Shown piece by piece: positions 1-10,565 of a stretch of DNA of 10,979 nucleotides; positions within the stretch are counted from its first letter, which is position 1; the number at the start of each line of letters is the position of its first letter. The notes beneath the pieces were generated by a model. The model had not been told where the DNA came from and made no database searches. It saw nothing but the letters and a program-made list of their open reading frames with translations. A program made the position numbers and the translations under genes. This stretch comes from Actinomycetes bacterium (GTDB lineage Bacteria > Actinomycetota > Acidimicrobiia > Acidimicrobiales > Palsa-688). The stretch is taken from NCBI GenBank assembly GCA_021827225.1, contig JAKAXG010000073.1, positions 1-10,979 of the forward strand. Reading direction: 5' to 3'.

Positions 1-824
1 TGCACGGCGTCGGCGCCGGCGGCCAGCAGTTCGGCGGCGTCGGTACCGGCACCCACGCCCCCCACCCCGACGATGGGCAGGTCCGGCCAGGCCTGGCGGC
101 ACTCGTAGACCGCCCGCACGGCCACCGGGTGCACCGCCGGGCCGGACAGCCCGCCCCCGCCCGCTCCCAGGCGGAACCGGCCGGTGGCCGGGTCTATGGC
201 CATGCCCATGACGGTGTTGACCAGGGTGACGGTCTCGGCGCCGGAGTCGCGGGCCACGCCGGCCAGAGCGGGCAGGTCCGTGACGTTGGGGCTCAACTTG
301 GCCCACAGCGGCACCACGCCGTCCAGGCCGGCGGCGGCCGCCCCCACCGCGGCGGACACCCCTTCGGGGCTGTGGGCGAACATCCGCCGGCGGTCCTCCA
401 CGTTGGGGCAGGAGATGTTGGCCTCCACCGCCACGATGGAACGCCCCGGCGAGCCCGGCCCGGACCGGCGCACCGCCTCGGCGACGGCGGCGGCGGCGTC
501 GCGGTACGCCTCCGGGGAGAACCCCCAGATGCTGGCCACGACCGAGGCGCCGGTGCGGGCCAGCGGTGGCAGCTCCTCGGCCAGCCAGTGGGCCACGCCC
601 CGGTTCTGCAGGCCCACGCTGTTCAACATGCCCGCCCCGGTGTCCAGGGGCCACAGCCGGGGGGCCGGGTTGCCGGCCCACGGCTGGCTGGACAGGGACT
701 TCACCACGACCGCCCCGAGGGCGGACAGGTCGAAGTAGCGGGACAGCTCGGCGCCGTGGCCGGCCGTCCCGGAGGCGGTGAGCACCGGCGAGCGCAGCTC
801 GACCGAGCCGACCCGGGTCGCCAT
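1..824 (-). CDS. pyrD: Dihydroorotate dehydrogenase, class 1B type (partial, C-terminus beyond window)
   Basis: Oxidises dihydroorotate to orotate, the fourth step of UMP synthesis, in a flavin (FMN) TIM barrel. I translated the minus strand by hand. The frame stays open for 274 codons from ATG 824 to the window edge, against a usual length near 305. Visible family signatures are MLNSVGLQN (substrate side), NISCPN around residue 139 (the Cys is the class 1 catalytic base), KLSPNVTD, LVNTVMGMAID, GGLSGPAVHPVAVR and the phosphate-site IVGVGGV...AAGADAV. GGLSGPA and NISCPNV resemble the PyrDB (class 1B) type rather than the fumarate-linked 1A or membrane class 2 types. The start is uncertain: ATG 824 and GTG 830 fit the family N-terminus, while GTG 899 overlaps the carB stop (GTGA) but would add a Pro/Ala/Gly/Arg tail encoded by a G/C hairpin. 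No convincing Shine-Dalgarno is seen at 824. It follows carB by 71 nt as the last visible gene of the pyr operon. Confidence 0.93.
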   Translation of the reverse strand, partial: MATRVGSVELRSPVLTASGTAGHGAELSRYFDLSALGAVVVKSLSSQPWAGNPAPRLWPLDTGAGMLNSVGLQNRGVAHWLAEELPPLARTGASVVASIWGFSPEAYRDAAAAVAEAVRRSGPGSPGRSIVAVEANISCPNVEDRRRMFAHSPEGVSAAVGAAAAGLDGVVPLWAKLSPNVTDLPALAGVARDSGAETVTLVNTVMGMAIDPATGRFRLGAGGGGLSGPAVHPVAVRAVYECRQAWPDLPIVGVGGVGAGTDAAELLAAGADAV

Positions 825-850
825 CCGCACCGGGGGCGGCCCCGGCTGTG

Positions 851-885
851 CCGGGCCGGCCGGCCGGGCCGGCCGGCCGGCCCGG
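851..885. repeat. Perfect 13-bp inverted repeat made only of G and C, between carB and pyrD
   Basis: Arms 851-863 and 873-885 are exact reverse complements, with a 9-nt loop (864-872). They sit in a 42-nt run (850-891) without a single A or T, built of CCGG/GGCC steps. Either strand would form a very stable hairpin. On the transcribed (minus) strand it lies just after the carB stop and before the pyrD start. No U-tract follows, so it is not a classical terminator. It may instead be an mRNA 3'-end stabiliser or processing point that sets the pyrD level. The function is inference. Confidence 0.75.
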
Positions 886-895
886 GCCCGGAGGC

Positions 896-4235
<3,340 letters not shown>

Positions 4236-4243
<8 letters not shown>

Positions 4244-5321
4244 CCATCATCCTTTCGAATTCTGAAAAAAGGTAACTGGCGTCGTGGGGTCCGGGCCCCG
4301 CTTCGGGGTGGTACTGGACGCTGAAGGCCCGCAGGTCCGGGCGGCTGAGGCCCTCCACCACACCGTCGTTGAGGTTGATGTGGGTCACCTCGGCGTCGGC
4401 CAGGCTGGCCTGGTCGACGGCGTAGTTGTGGTTCTGGCTGGTGATCTCCACCGCCCCGGTGGCGATGCGGCGGACCGGGTGGTTCCCGCCGTGGTGGCCG
4501 AACGGCAGCTTGTAGGTGCGCCCGCCGAGAGCGACGGCCATCAGCTGGTGGCCCAGGCAGATCCCGAACACCGGCACCCGGCCCAGCAGTTCCCGGATGG
4601 TCTCCACCCCGTAGCCGACGGCGGCCGGGTCGCCGGGCCCGTTGGAGAGGAACACCCCGTCGGGCCGCCCGGCCAGGGCCTCGGCCGCCGGCGTGGAGGC
4701 CGGCACCACCTCCACGGTGGCCAGGTGCCCGAGGTGGCGCAGGATGGTCCGCTTGATGCCGAAGTCGTAGGCCACCACCTTCAGCGGGCCGTGGCCGTAG
4801 GTGTAGGGCTCGGCGGTGGTGACCTCCCGGACCAGGTCCCGACCGTCGGTTCCCGGCTCGTTCTGGGCCGCCTCCTTCAGCACCGCCTCGTCGAAGAGGT
4901 CGAGCGGCCCGAACGCCGCGGGCATGGCGCCGGCCTGGCGGATGTGGCGGGTCAGGCGGCGGGTGTCGATCCCGGTCAGGGCCGGCAGCCGGCTGTCGTC
5001 CAGGAACTGGTGGATGGTCCGCTCCGACCGCCAGCTGCTGGGCCGGGGCGGCAGGTCCCGGGCGATGAGACCCCGGCAGAACGGCCGGGCGCTCTCGCTG
5101 TCGTCCCCGGTCACGCCGTAGTTGCCGATGTGGGGGTAGGTGAAGCAGATGATCTGCCCGGCGTAGGAGGGGTCGGTGAGGACCTCCTGGTAGCCGGTCA
5201 GCGTGGTGTTGAACACGACCTCGCCGGTGGCCGGGCGGCCGGCCTGCGGGTCCCAGTAGCCGGCGGCCTCCCCCTCGAAGGTGGTGCCGTCGGCCAGCAC
5301 GAGCAGGGCTTCCCTGATCAA
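4236..5321 (-). CDS. carA: Carbamoyl-phosphate synthase small subunit (glutaminase)
   Basis: Hydrolyses glutamine and passes ammonia to CarB. The 361 residues match the family length. The N-terminal CPSase small-subunit domain covers about 1-135 ([24 protein letters not shown] in pieces at 33-56, and [12 protein letters not shown] at 117-128). The class I glutamine amidotransferase domain starts near 180, with LSNGPGDP at 225-232, the nucleophile elbow FGICLGHQ (Cys255) and the His338/Glu340 pair in QYHPEA, so the catalytic triad is intact. The start is TTG 5321, overlapping the pyrC stop as TTGA. I chose it because GGGGAGG lies 7 nt upstream and the next residues ([16 protein letters not shown]) match the family N-terminus. 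It overlaps carB by 8 bp, so the two subunits are probably translationally coupled in a near 1:1 ratio. Confidence 0.98.
4250..4255 (-). promoter_or_regulatory. Shine-Dalgarno for carB inside carA
   Basis: AAAGGA on the minus strand lies 6 nt before the GTG start of carB and within the last codons of carA. It supports GTG 4243 as the start and coupling of the two subunits. Confidence 0.65.
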
Positions 5322-6601
5322 CGCTGCGCCTCCCCGTCGATCACGACCGGCTCACCGGCGTAGATCGTGTGGCGCACCTTCCCGGTCAGCTTGCGGCCGG
5401 CGTAGGGGTTGTTCCGGCTGCGGCTGGCCGAGTCGGCCGGGTTGACCACCCAGGTGGCGCCCGGGTCGATCACGCACAGGTGGGCGGGCTTGCCGGCGGC
5501 GACGGGGCCGCCGAACTCGTCGGCGAGGCCGGCGATGGCGGCCGGCTGCCAGGACATCAGGGCGAGGATCCGCTCGATGGGAAGCTCCAGTTCGGTAAGG
5601 GCCAGCGACAGCGCCGTCTCCAGGCCCAGCATCCCGGGCGGGGCCTGGTCGAACGGCGCCTCCTTGGCCTCCTGGGTGTGGGGGGCGTGGTCGGTGGCGA
5701 TGGCGTCGGCCGACCCGTCGGCCAGGGCGGCCCTGACGGCGGCGACGTCGTCGGCGGTGCGCAGAGGCGGGTTCACCTTGAACACCGGGTCGTAGGACGC
5801 CACGCAGGCGTCGGTCAGGGTGAAGTGGTGGGGGGTCACCTCGGCGGTGACGCCCAGGCCCGAGGCCTTGGCGCCGCGGACCATGGCCAGCGAGCCGGCC
5901 GTGGACAGGTGCAGGAAGTGCATCCGGGCGCCGGTCAGGCGGGCCAGGGCCAGGTCCCGCATCACCATCAGCTCCTCGGCTTCGGCCGGCTGGCCGGCCA
6001 GGCCCAGGCGGCTGGACCACTCCCCCTCGTGCATGTGGCCGCCGCCGGCGAGGGAGGCGTCCTCGCAGTGCTCGGCCATGGTCACCCCGAGCGCCGAGGC
6101 GTACTCGAGCGCCCGGCGCATCAGGCGGGCGTCCTGGACGCCGGAGCCGTCGTCGGTGAAGATGCGCACGCCGAGGGCGGCCATCTCGGCCATGGGGGCG
6201 AGCTGGCGGCCCTCCCGGCCCACGGTGATGGCCCCGGCCGGGTGGACGGCGCAGCAGGCGGTCCGGCCCAGGTCCTGCACCTGGCGGACCACGGCCGCGC
6301 AGTCGATGGCCGGCTCGGTGTTGGGCATGGCGACCACCGCCGTGAAGCCGCCCATGGCGGCCGCCCGGGCTCCGGTCTCGACGGTCTCGGCCTCCTCCCG
6401 GCCCGGCTCCCGCAGATGGGTGTGGAGGTCGACCAGGCCGGGGGCGACCACGCACCCGGCGGCGTCGAGCACCACGGTCCCGGGCGGGGTGGAGCTGACC
6501 TTGGCGGTGACGGAGGTGATGATCCCGTCCTGGATGAGGACGTCGCCGTGGCGGGTCCCGGTGGCGTCGACGATGCGGCCGCCCCGGATCACGACGGACA
6601 T
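5318..6601 (-). CDS. pyrC: Dihydroorotase (type I)
   Basis: Cyclises N-carbamoyl-L-aspartate to dihydroorotate, the third step of the pathway. It is a 427-residue amidohydrolase of the long type I class, not the roughly 340-residue E. coli type. Metal and active-site motifs from ATG 6601: [11 protein letters not shown] (His60, His62), the substrate motif MPNTEP near 92-97, FTDDG near 148-152 (Asp as bridging or ligand residue, as in Aquifex-type enzymes), EHCED (His178), HLST (His231) and ATDHAPH with catalytic Asp304. The C-terminal [13 protein letters not shown] strand is typical. I chose ATG 6601, 4 nt after the pyrB stop, because [15 protein letters not shown] matches the family start. 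An in-frame TTG at 6619 inside pyrB would add six residues; neither start has a clear Shine-Dalgarno. The stop overlaps carA by 4 bp. In class I assemblies such enzymes bind PyrB; whether this one does is not visible. Confidence 0.97.
   Translation of the reverse strand: MSVVIRGGRIVDATGTRHGDVLIQDGIITSVTAKVSSTPPGTVVLDAAGCVVAPGLVDLHTHLREPGREEAETVETGARAAAMGGFTAVVAMPNTEPAIDCAAVVRQVQDLGRTACCAVHPAGAITVGREGRQLAPMAEMAALGVRIFTDDGSGVQDARLMRRALEYASALGVTMAEHCEDASLAGGGHMHEGEWSSRLGLAGQPAEAEELMVMRDLALARLTGARMHFLHLSTAGSLAMVRGAKASGLGVTAEVTPHHFTLTDACVASYDPVFKVNPPLRTADDVAAVRAALADGSADAIATDHAPHTQEAKEAPFDQAPPGMLGLETALSLALTELELPIERILALMSWQPAAIAGLADEFGGPVAAGKPAHLCVIDPGATWVVNPADSASRSRNNPYAGRKLTGKVRHTIYAGEPVVIDGEAQR
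5329..5335 (-). promoter_or_regulatory. Shine-Dalgarno that fixes the TTG start of carA
   Basis: GGGGAGG on the minus strand ends 7 nt before TTG 5321 and lies within the last codons of pyrC. The good match and ideal spacing decide the start of carA in favour of the unusual TTG codon. Confidence 0.75.
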
Positions 6602-6605
6602 CCGA

Positions 6606-7612
<1,007 letters not shown>

Positions 7613-7616
<4 letters not shown>

Positions 7617-8182
7617 GGTGCGGTCACGTCCCCGATGACCACGCCCTCCTCGGTGGCGTCGACCATCTCGTCGCGGCGGGTGGGGAGGTTCTTGCCCACG
7701 TAGTCGGGCCGGATCGGCAACTCCCGGTGGCCGCGGTCCACCATCACCGCCAGCTGCACCGCCCGGGCCCGGCCGTAGTCGGCCAGGGCGTTGAGGGCGG
7801 CGCGGATGGTCCGGCCGGTGAAGAGCACGTCGTCCACCAGGATCACCGTGTGACCGGTGAGGTCGACGGGGATCTCGGTGGTCGCCTCCGGCAGCACCGG
7901 CCTCAGGCCGATGTCGTCGCGGTAGAACGCCACGTCCAGGGTCCCGACCACCACGTCCCCGCCGGTCACCTCGCCGATGATCCGGGCCAGCCGCTCGGCG
8001 ATCCACACCCCCCCGGTCTGCAGCCCGACGATGACCACCGACGAGGTGTCGGGGTTGCGCTCGATGATCTCGTGCGCCATCCGCCACGTCGCCCGGCGGA
8101 CGTCCTCGGCGTCCATGACCGTGGTGCGGGCAACAAAAACGCCCCCGTAGGGGGGCGCCAGGGCACGCTCACGTTTGGCCAA
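7613..8182 (-). CDS. pyrR: PyrR: pyr operon RNA-binding attenuator protein / uracil phosphoribosyltransferase-like
   Basis: Senses UMP/PRPP and binds a leader-RNA loop to repress the pyr operon; many members also make UMP from uracil. The 189 residues have a type I phosphoribosyltransferase fold. The PRPP motif [13 protein letters not shown] is at 113-125, with YRDD near 87-90 and [17 protein letters not shown] at 149-165. By alignment to B. subtilis PyrR, RNA-contact residues His22, Arg141 and Lys152 correspond to His37, Arg153 and Lys164, all kept, while Thr18 is Trp33. The PPi-loop TRG is TGG here (residues 56-58), as in Pseudomonas-type PyrR. I chose TTG 8182 because AGGAGGU lies 4 nt upstream and homologs need several residues before [12 protein letters not shown] 8116 has no Shine-Dalgarno and would cut strand 1. 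The first 17 codons after the start span a terminator-like hairpin. It is the first gene of the operon and overlaps pyrB by 4 bp. Confidence 0.95.
8131..8157 (-). terminator. Intrinsic terminator inside the 5' end of pyrR
   Basis: On the minus strand CGCCCCC (8157-8151), loop CUAC (8150-8147) and GGGGGCG (8146-8140) form a perfect 7-bp G/C stem, followed directly by UUUUUGUU (8139-8132). This is the classical Rho-independent layout, rare in such a GC-rich genome. It begins 25 nt after the first base of the TTG start of pyrR and lies in frame within the coding sequence, just downstream of a PyrR-binding loop. A role as an attenuator is inferred. It would be covered by the first translating ribosome and exposed when initiation is blocked. 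Confidence 0.7.
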
Positions 8183-8185
8183 CCT

Positions 8186-8192
8186 ACCTCCT
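8186..8192 (-). promoter_or_regulatory. Shine-Dalgarno of pyrR, overlapping the PyrR hairpin
   Basis: AGGAGGU is a full match to the 16S anti-Shine-Dalgarno, with 4 nt (UAGG) before TTG 8182. Its first two bases (8192-8191) are also the last two bases of the lower stem of the PyrR-binding hairpin. A folded, PyrR-bound leader should therefore hinder ribosome entry. Confidence 0.75.
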
Positions 8193-8233
8193 CGTTCCGT
8201 CCCGGCCTCACTGGACCGGCTTCACGGCTCGAG
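8191..8233 (-). promoter_or_regulatory. PyrR-binding RNA stem-loop in the pyr operon leader
   Basis: Bases 8216-8205 read GUCCAGUGAGGC, matching every fixed position of the known PyrR loop core RUCCNGNGAGGY. The flanking first and last positions of the longer consensus (A and U) are changed together to G and C, so pairing is kept. The upper stem is CCGG (8219-8216) with CCGG (8205-8202), then a bulged U and two C-G pairs closing loop AGUGA. A purine bulge GAAG (8223-8220) faces a single G, as in known sites. The lower stem is CCGU (8227-8224) with ACGG (8200-8197), and an outer CUCG (8233-8230) with CGAG (8194-8191). The 3' strand ends within the Shine-Dalgarno. In Mycobacterium smegmatis PyrR is known to repress translation in this way; the same here is inference. 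Confidence 0.85.
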
Positions 8234-8238
8234 GAACC

Positions 8239-8244
8239 ATCGTA
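8239..8244 (-). promoter_or_regulatory. Probable -10 element of the pyr operon promoter
   Basis: TACGAT on the minus strand fits the actinobacterial TANNNT pattern and is the best candidate between nusB and pyrR. Transcription starting about 7 nt downstream (near 8232) would begin at the foot of the PyrR hairpin, giving a leader of roughly 50 nt. The -35 region is poor: only CGGAC-like sequence lies at the right distance. Confidence 0.5.
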
Positions 8245-8277
8245 GCGCCTCCGGCCGGCGGTCCGCGCCCCTGAATC

Positions 8278-8305
8278 GGCCGGCGGGGCCGGGCGCCCGC
8301 CGGCC
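8278..8305. repeat. G/C hairpin between nusB and the pyr promoter
   Basis: Arms 8278-8286 and 8297-8305 are perfect 9-bp reverse complements, with a 10-nt G/C loop. It lies 128 nt past the nusB stop and just upstream of the pyr promoter. No U-tract follows on the minus strand (GAUUC comes next). It could be a U-poor terminator or 3' end for the peptidase-efp-nusB transcript. It could also be chance in very GC-rich spacer DNA. Confidence 0.4.
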
Positions 8306-8324
8306 GCCCCGGCCAGGGCCGCTC

Positions 8325-8389
8325 TGGTGACACGAGAGGCCCTTTGGTGACACGAGCCACGCTCAGACCCGTCGAATTCCGTCACCAGA
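8325..8389. repeat. Tandem 12-bp direct repeat plus inverted copy in the nusB-pyrR gap
   Basis: TGGTGACACGAG occurs at 8325-8336 and 8345-8356, exactly 20 bp apart, about two helical turns. Each copy holds the odd palindrome GTGACAC. A partial copy in reverse orientation, GTCACCAGA at 8381-8389, matches the reverse complement of 8323-8331. The cluster sits 81-150 bp upstream of the probable pyr -10 element and just after nusB. The layout is that of an operator for a DNA-binding protein; no particular regulator can be named. Confidence 0.55.
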
Positions 8390-8432
8390 CGAGGCGTCGA
8401 GGGCCGGGCCATCGAGCGCGGCGAGACTCTGC

Positions 8433-8840
8433 CTACCCCCTGGTCCCGCCCCGGACGTCGGTGGCCACGGCGGACAGAACGCCGTTGACGAAGCGGCCGG
8501 ACTCCTCGGTGGAGTAGCCGCCGGCCAGCTCCACCGCCTCGGAGATGACCACCGCCGTGGGGGTGTCGGGCAGGGCCAGCAGCTCATAGGTGGCCATGCG
8601 CAGCACCGCCCGGTCGATGGCCGGCATCCGGTCCAGCGCCCAGCCGATGGCGTGGCGGGAGATCAGCTCGTCGATCTCCTCCCGCCGGTCTCCCACCCCG
8701 ACCACCAGCGACGCGGCGAAGGGGTCCGGCGGCACGGGCAGGTCGTCGATGAGCACGGCCGGCGCGACGTTCTTGGTCTCGGCCTCGTAGAGCAGCGAGA
8801 GCGCCCTCTCGCGAGCCTCCCGGCGGGCGACGGGCAGCAC
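8433..8840 (-). CDS. nusB: Transcription antitermination factor NusB
   Basis: Binds boxA RNA together with ribosomal protein S10 (NusE) and helps RNA polymerase read through rRNA operons. At 135 residues it is a normal, all-helical NusB. It shows ARREARERALSLLYEAE at 5-21 (RNA-binding basic N-terminus), the core MPAIDRAVLRMATYELL at 72-88, VVISEAVELAGGYS at 97-110 and the family C-terminal signature FVNGVL at 117-122. The start is GTG 8840, the first start codon after an in-frame stop, 16 nt after the efp stop. No clear Shine-Dalgarno precedes it, so it may depend on coupling to efp. It is the last gene of the peptidase-efp-nusB group; the next gene on the strand, pyrR, is 250 bp away and has its own control region. 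Confidence 0.95.
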   Translation of the reverse strand: MLPVARREARERALSLLYEAETKNVAPAVLIDDLPVPPDPFAASLVVGVGDRREEIDELISRHAIGWALDRMPAIDRAVLRMATYELLALPDTPTAVVISEAVELAGGYSTEESGRFVNGVLSAVATDVRGGTRG

Positions 8841-8856
8841 GGTCGGGAGAACCCGG

Positions 8857-9420
8857 TCAGGCCCGGGTCAGGTACTCACCGGTGCGGGTGTCGACCTTCA
8901 CCCGGTCCCCGGTGTTGACGAACAGCGGCACCTGGATCTGCAGCCCGGTCTCGACCACCGCCGGCTTGCGCGCCCCCGACACCCGGTCCCCCTGCACGCC
9001 CGGCTCGGTCTCGGTGATGGTCAGCTCGACCGCGGCGGGCAGGTCCACGCCGACGATCTCACCGTCGAACATCTGGATGACCGCCGAGTCGCCCTCCTTG
9101 AGGTAGGAGGCCGCCGACCCGAGGGCGTCCTTGGGCGCCTGCAGCTGCTCGTAGTCGGTGGTGTCCATGAACACGTAGTGCTCGCCGTCGAGGTAGAGAA
9201 ACTGCATCTCCCGCTTGTCGATAAGCGCCTGGTCGAGCTTCTCGTCGGCCCGGTAGGTGCGCTCGATCACCGCGCCGGTCCGCACGTTCTTCAGCTTGGT
9301 GCGCACGAACGCCCCGCCCTTGCCGGGCTTGACGTGCTGGAACTCCACCACGGAGAAGAGCCCCTCGGGGAGGTTGAGCGACATCCCGTTCTTGAGGTCG
9401 TTGGTCGATACGGCAGGCAT
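8857..9420 (-). CDS. efp: Translation elongation factor P
   Basis: Enters the ribosomal E site and relieves stalling at polyproline stretches. It has 187 residues, the usual EF-P length, in three domains. The KOW-like domain I spans about 1-62 and carries the loop KPGKGG, with Lys34 at the tip that reaches the peptidyl-transferase centre. OB domain II spans about 67-127 ([17 protein letters not shown]). C-terminal domain III ends [22 protein letters not shown]. The start ATG 9420 is supported by GGGAG 7 nt upstream and by the family N-terminus (STNDLKNG). The frame remains open into the preceding gene, but that extension is not EF-P-like. It begins 4 nt after the peptidase stop, so the two are almost surely co-transcribed. 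No modification enzyme for Lys34 is nearby; actinobacterial EF-Ps are often unmodified. Confidence 0.98.
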   Translation of the reverse strand: MPAVSTNDLKNGMSLNLPEGLFSVVEFQHVKPGKGGAFVRTKLKNVRTGAVIERTYRADEKLDQALIDKREMQFLYLDGEHYVFMDTTDYEQLQAPKDALGSAASYLKEGDSAVIQMFDGEIVGVDLPAAVELTITETEPGVQGDRVSGARKPAVVETGLQIQVPLFVNTGDRVKVDTRTGEYLTRA

Positions 9421-9424
9421 TCGG

Positions 9425-10525
9425 TTACTCCCGAGTAGAGGGTCGATCCTTGGGGGTGAGGGTGAGGGGCCGGCAGCCATCGTCGGTCACCACCACGGTG
9501 TCCTCGATGCGGACCCCACCGACGCCGGGCAGGTAGACGCCCGGCTCGACGGTGACCACTTGGCCGGCCACGAGTGTATCGGTCGAGGTGGCCGACACCG
9601 AGGGGGCCTCGTGGATGTCGAGGCCGACCCCGTGGCCGGTGCCGTGCACGAACCGGTCCGCCCAGCCGGCCTCGGCGATCACCTCCCGGCAGGCGGCGTC
9701 CACCGAGGCGCAGGTGGCCCCGGCCCGCACCGCGGCCACCCCGGCGGCCTGCGATTCGAGGACGACCGAAACCGCCCGGCGCATCTGGAGATCGGAGATG
9801 CCCTCCACCCACACCGTGCGGGTCATGTCCGAGCAGTAGCCGTCGAGCAGGGCGCCGAAGTCGAGGACCACCGGCTCGCCCCGGCCGATGACCCGGGATC
9901 CGGGGCGGTGGTGGGGCTTGGCGCCGTTGGGCCCCGACGCCACGATGGTCTCGAATGATGGACCGCTGGCACCCAGTTCCCGCATGGTGAAGTCGAGCAG
10001 CCGACCGAACTCCGCTTCGGTGAGGCCGTCAGCCAGACGGGGCCGCACTTTGTCCAGAGCCTGGTCGGCTATGAGCGCGGCGGCCGCCAGCCGGTCCAGC
10101 TCGCCGGCGTCCTTCACGACCCGCAGCTGCTCCACCACGCCGACCGTGGGCAGCAGGGTCACGCCCGGGAACCATTCCGCGTCGAAGGCCCGCTGGCGGG
10201 CCCAGCTGATGTGGGCGGCCTCCAGGGCCAGGTGGTCGAGGCCGGCGGCGGAGACCAGGGCGGCGGCCCGCTCCCGCTGCCCGGCCGCCGGAGCCACCTC
10301 CACGGTCACCGCTGCCCCGGAAGCGGAGATCTGTTCCGCCGCCTGGCTCTCGTAGCGGCCGTCGGTGAGCAGCACCGCCCCGTCGGGCAGGACGAACAAC
10401 ATCCCCGCCGATCCGCTGAACCCGGTCAGGTACCGCACGTTGGTCAGGCTGGTCACGAGGAGGGCGTCCCCGGACAGCTGGCTGCGGAGTCGCGTCAAAC
10501 GGGAAGCTACGTCCATCTGCTGCAT
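9425..10525 (-). CDS. M24 family Xaa-Pro aminopeptidase / prolidase
   Basis: Cytosolic metallopeptidase that likely removes residues next to proline or splits Xaa-Pro dipeptides. It has 366 residues in two domains. The N-terminal creatinase/prolidase domain covers about 1-135 ([18 protein letters not shown] at 28-45, [11 protein letters not shown] at 52-62). The C-terminal pita-bread catalytic domain covers about 143-355. All five metal ligands are visible: Asp222 (VLDFGA), Asp233 (CSDMTRT), His298 ([13 protein letters not shown]), Glu327 (VTVEPGVY) and Glu341 (VRIEDTV); accessory His294 and His305 are kept. The start ATG 10525 has a weak GUAGG upstream; ATG 10516 is an alternative without one. 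The length and the efp neighbour match the short PepQ/YqhT-like peptidases found next to efp in many Gram-positives. The substrate cannot be told from sequence, so I give no symbol. Confidence 0.94.
   Translation of the reverse strand: MQQMDVASRLTRLRSQLSGDALLVTSLTNVRYLTGFSGSAGMLFVLPDGAVLLTDGRYESQAAEQISASGAAVTVEVAPAAGQRERAAALVSAAGLDHLALEAAHISWARQRAFDAEWFPGVTLLPTVGVVEQLRVVKDAGELDRLAAAALIADQALDKVRPRLADGLTEAEFGRLLDFTMRELGASGPSFETIVASGPNGAKPHHRPGSRVIGRGEPVVLDFGALLDGYCSDMTRTVWVEGISDLQMRRAVSVVLESQAAGVAAVRAGATCASVDAACREVIAEAGWADRFVHGTGHGVGLDIHEAPSVSATSTDTLVAGQVVTVEPGVYLPGVGGVRIEDTVVVTDDGCRPLTLTPKDRPSTRE
9428..9432 (-). promoter_or_regulatory. Shine-Dalgarno fixing the efp start
   Basis: GGGAG on the minus strand is formed by the last codons of the upstream peptidase gene (CGG GAG TAA). 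It lies 7 nt before ATG 9420, which selects this ATG over the open upstream frame. Confidence 0.65.
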
Positions 10526-10533
10526 CGGGCGCC

Positions 10534-10540
10534 TACGCTA
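10534..10540. promoter_or_regulatory. Symmetric -10 element, possible bidirectional promoter
   Basis: The plus strand reads TACGCTA and the minus strand TAGCGTA, so both strands carry a TANNNT -10 pattern over the same bases. It sits in the 40-bp gap between the divergent peptidase (minus) and prepilin peptidase (plus) genes. Predicted starts would fall about 7-10 nt away, near 10546 on plus and 10525-10528 on minus. That gives a very short or absent leader for the peptidase gene. No good -35 is seen on either side. Confidence 0.45.
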
Positions 10541-10552
10541 CCCCGGTGGCCT

Positions 10553-10557
10553 GGGAG
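10553..10557 (+). promoter_or_regulatory. Shine-Dalgarno of the prepilin peptidase gene
   Basis: GGGAG ends 8 nt before TTG 10566. It is the only good ribosome site in the gap and supports the TTG start. Confidence 0.6.
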
Positions 10558-10565
10558 AACCCGCT

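Noticed and set aside
8157..8206. Classical Bacillus-type antiterminator in the pyr leader
   Set aside because: The best pairing found by eye is short, has a mismatch and two G-U pairs, and overlaps the terminator stem by one base only. It would not compete well with a 7-bp G/C stem.
8401..8432. Terminator directly after the nusB stop
   Set aside because: A short TCGA/GGCC inverted repeat exists near 8398-8416, but the loop is tiny and no U-tract follows.
8857..9480. Extended efp start at 9480
   Set aside because: The extra 20 residues overlap the end of the peptidase gene and do not match EF-P; ATG 9420 has a Shine-Dalgarno.
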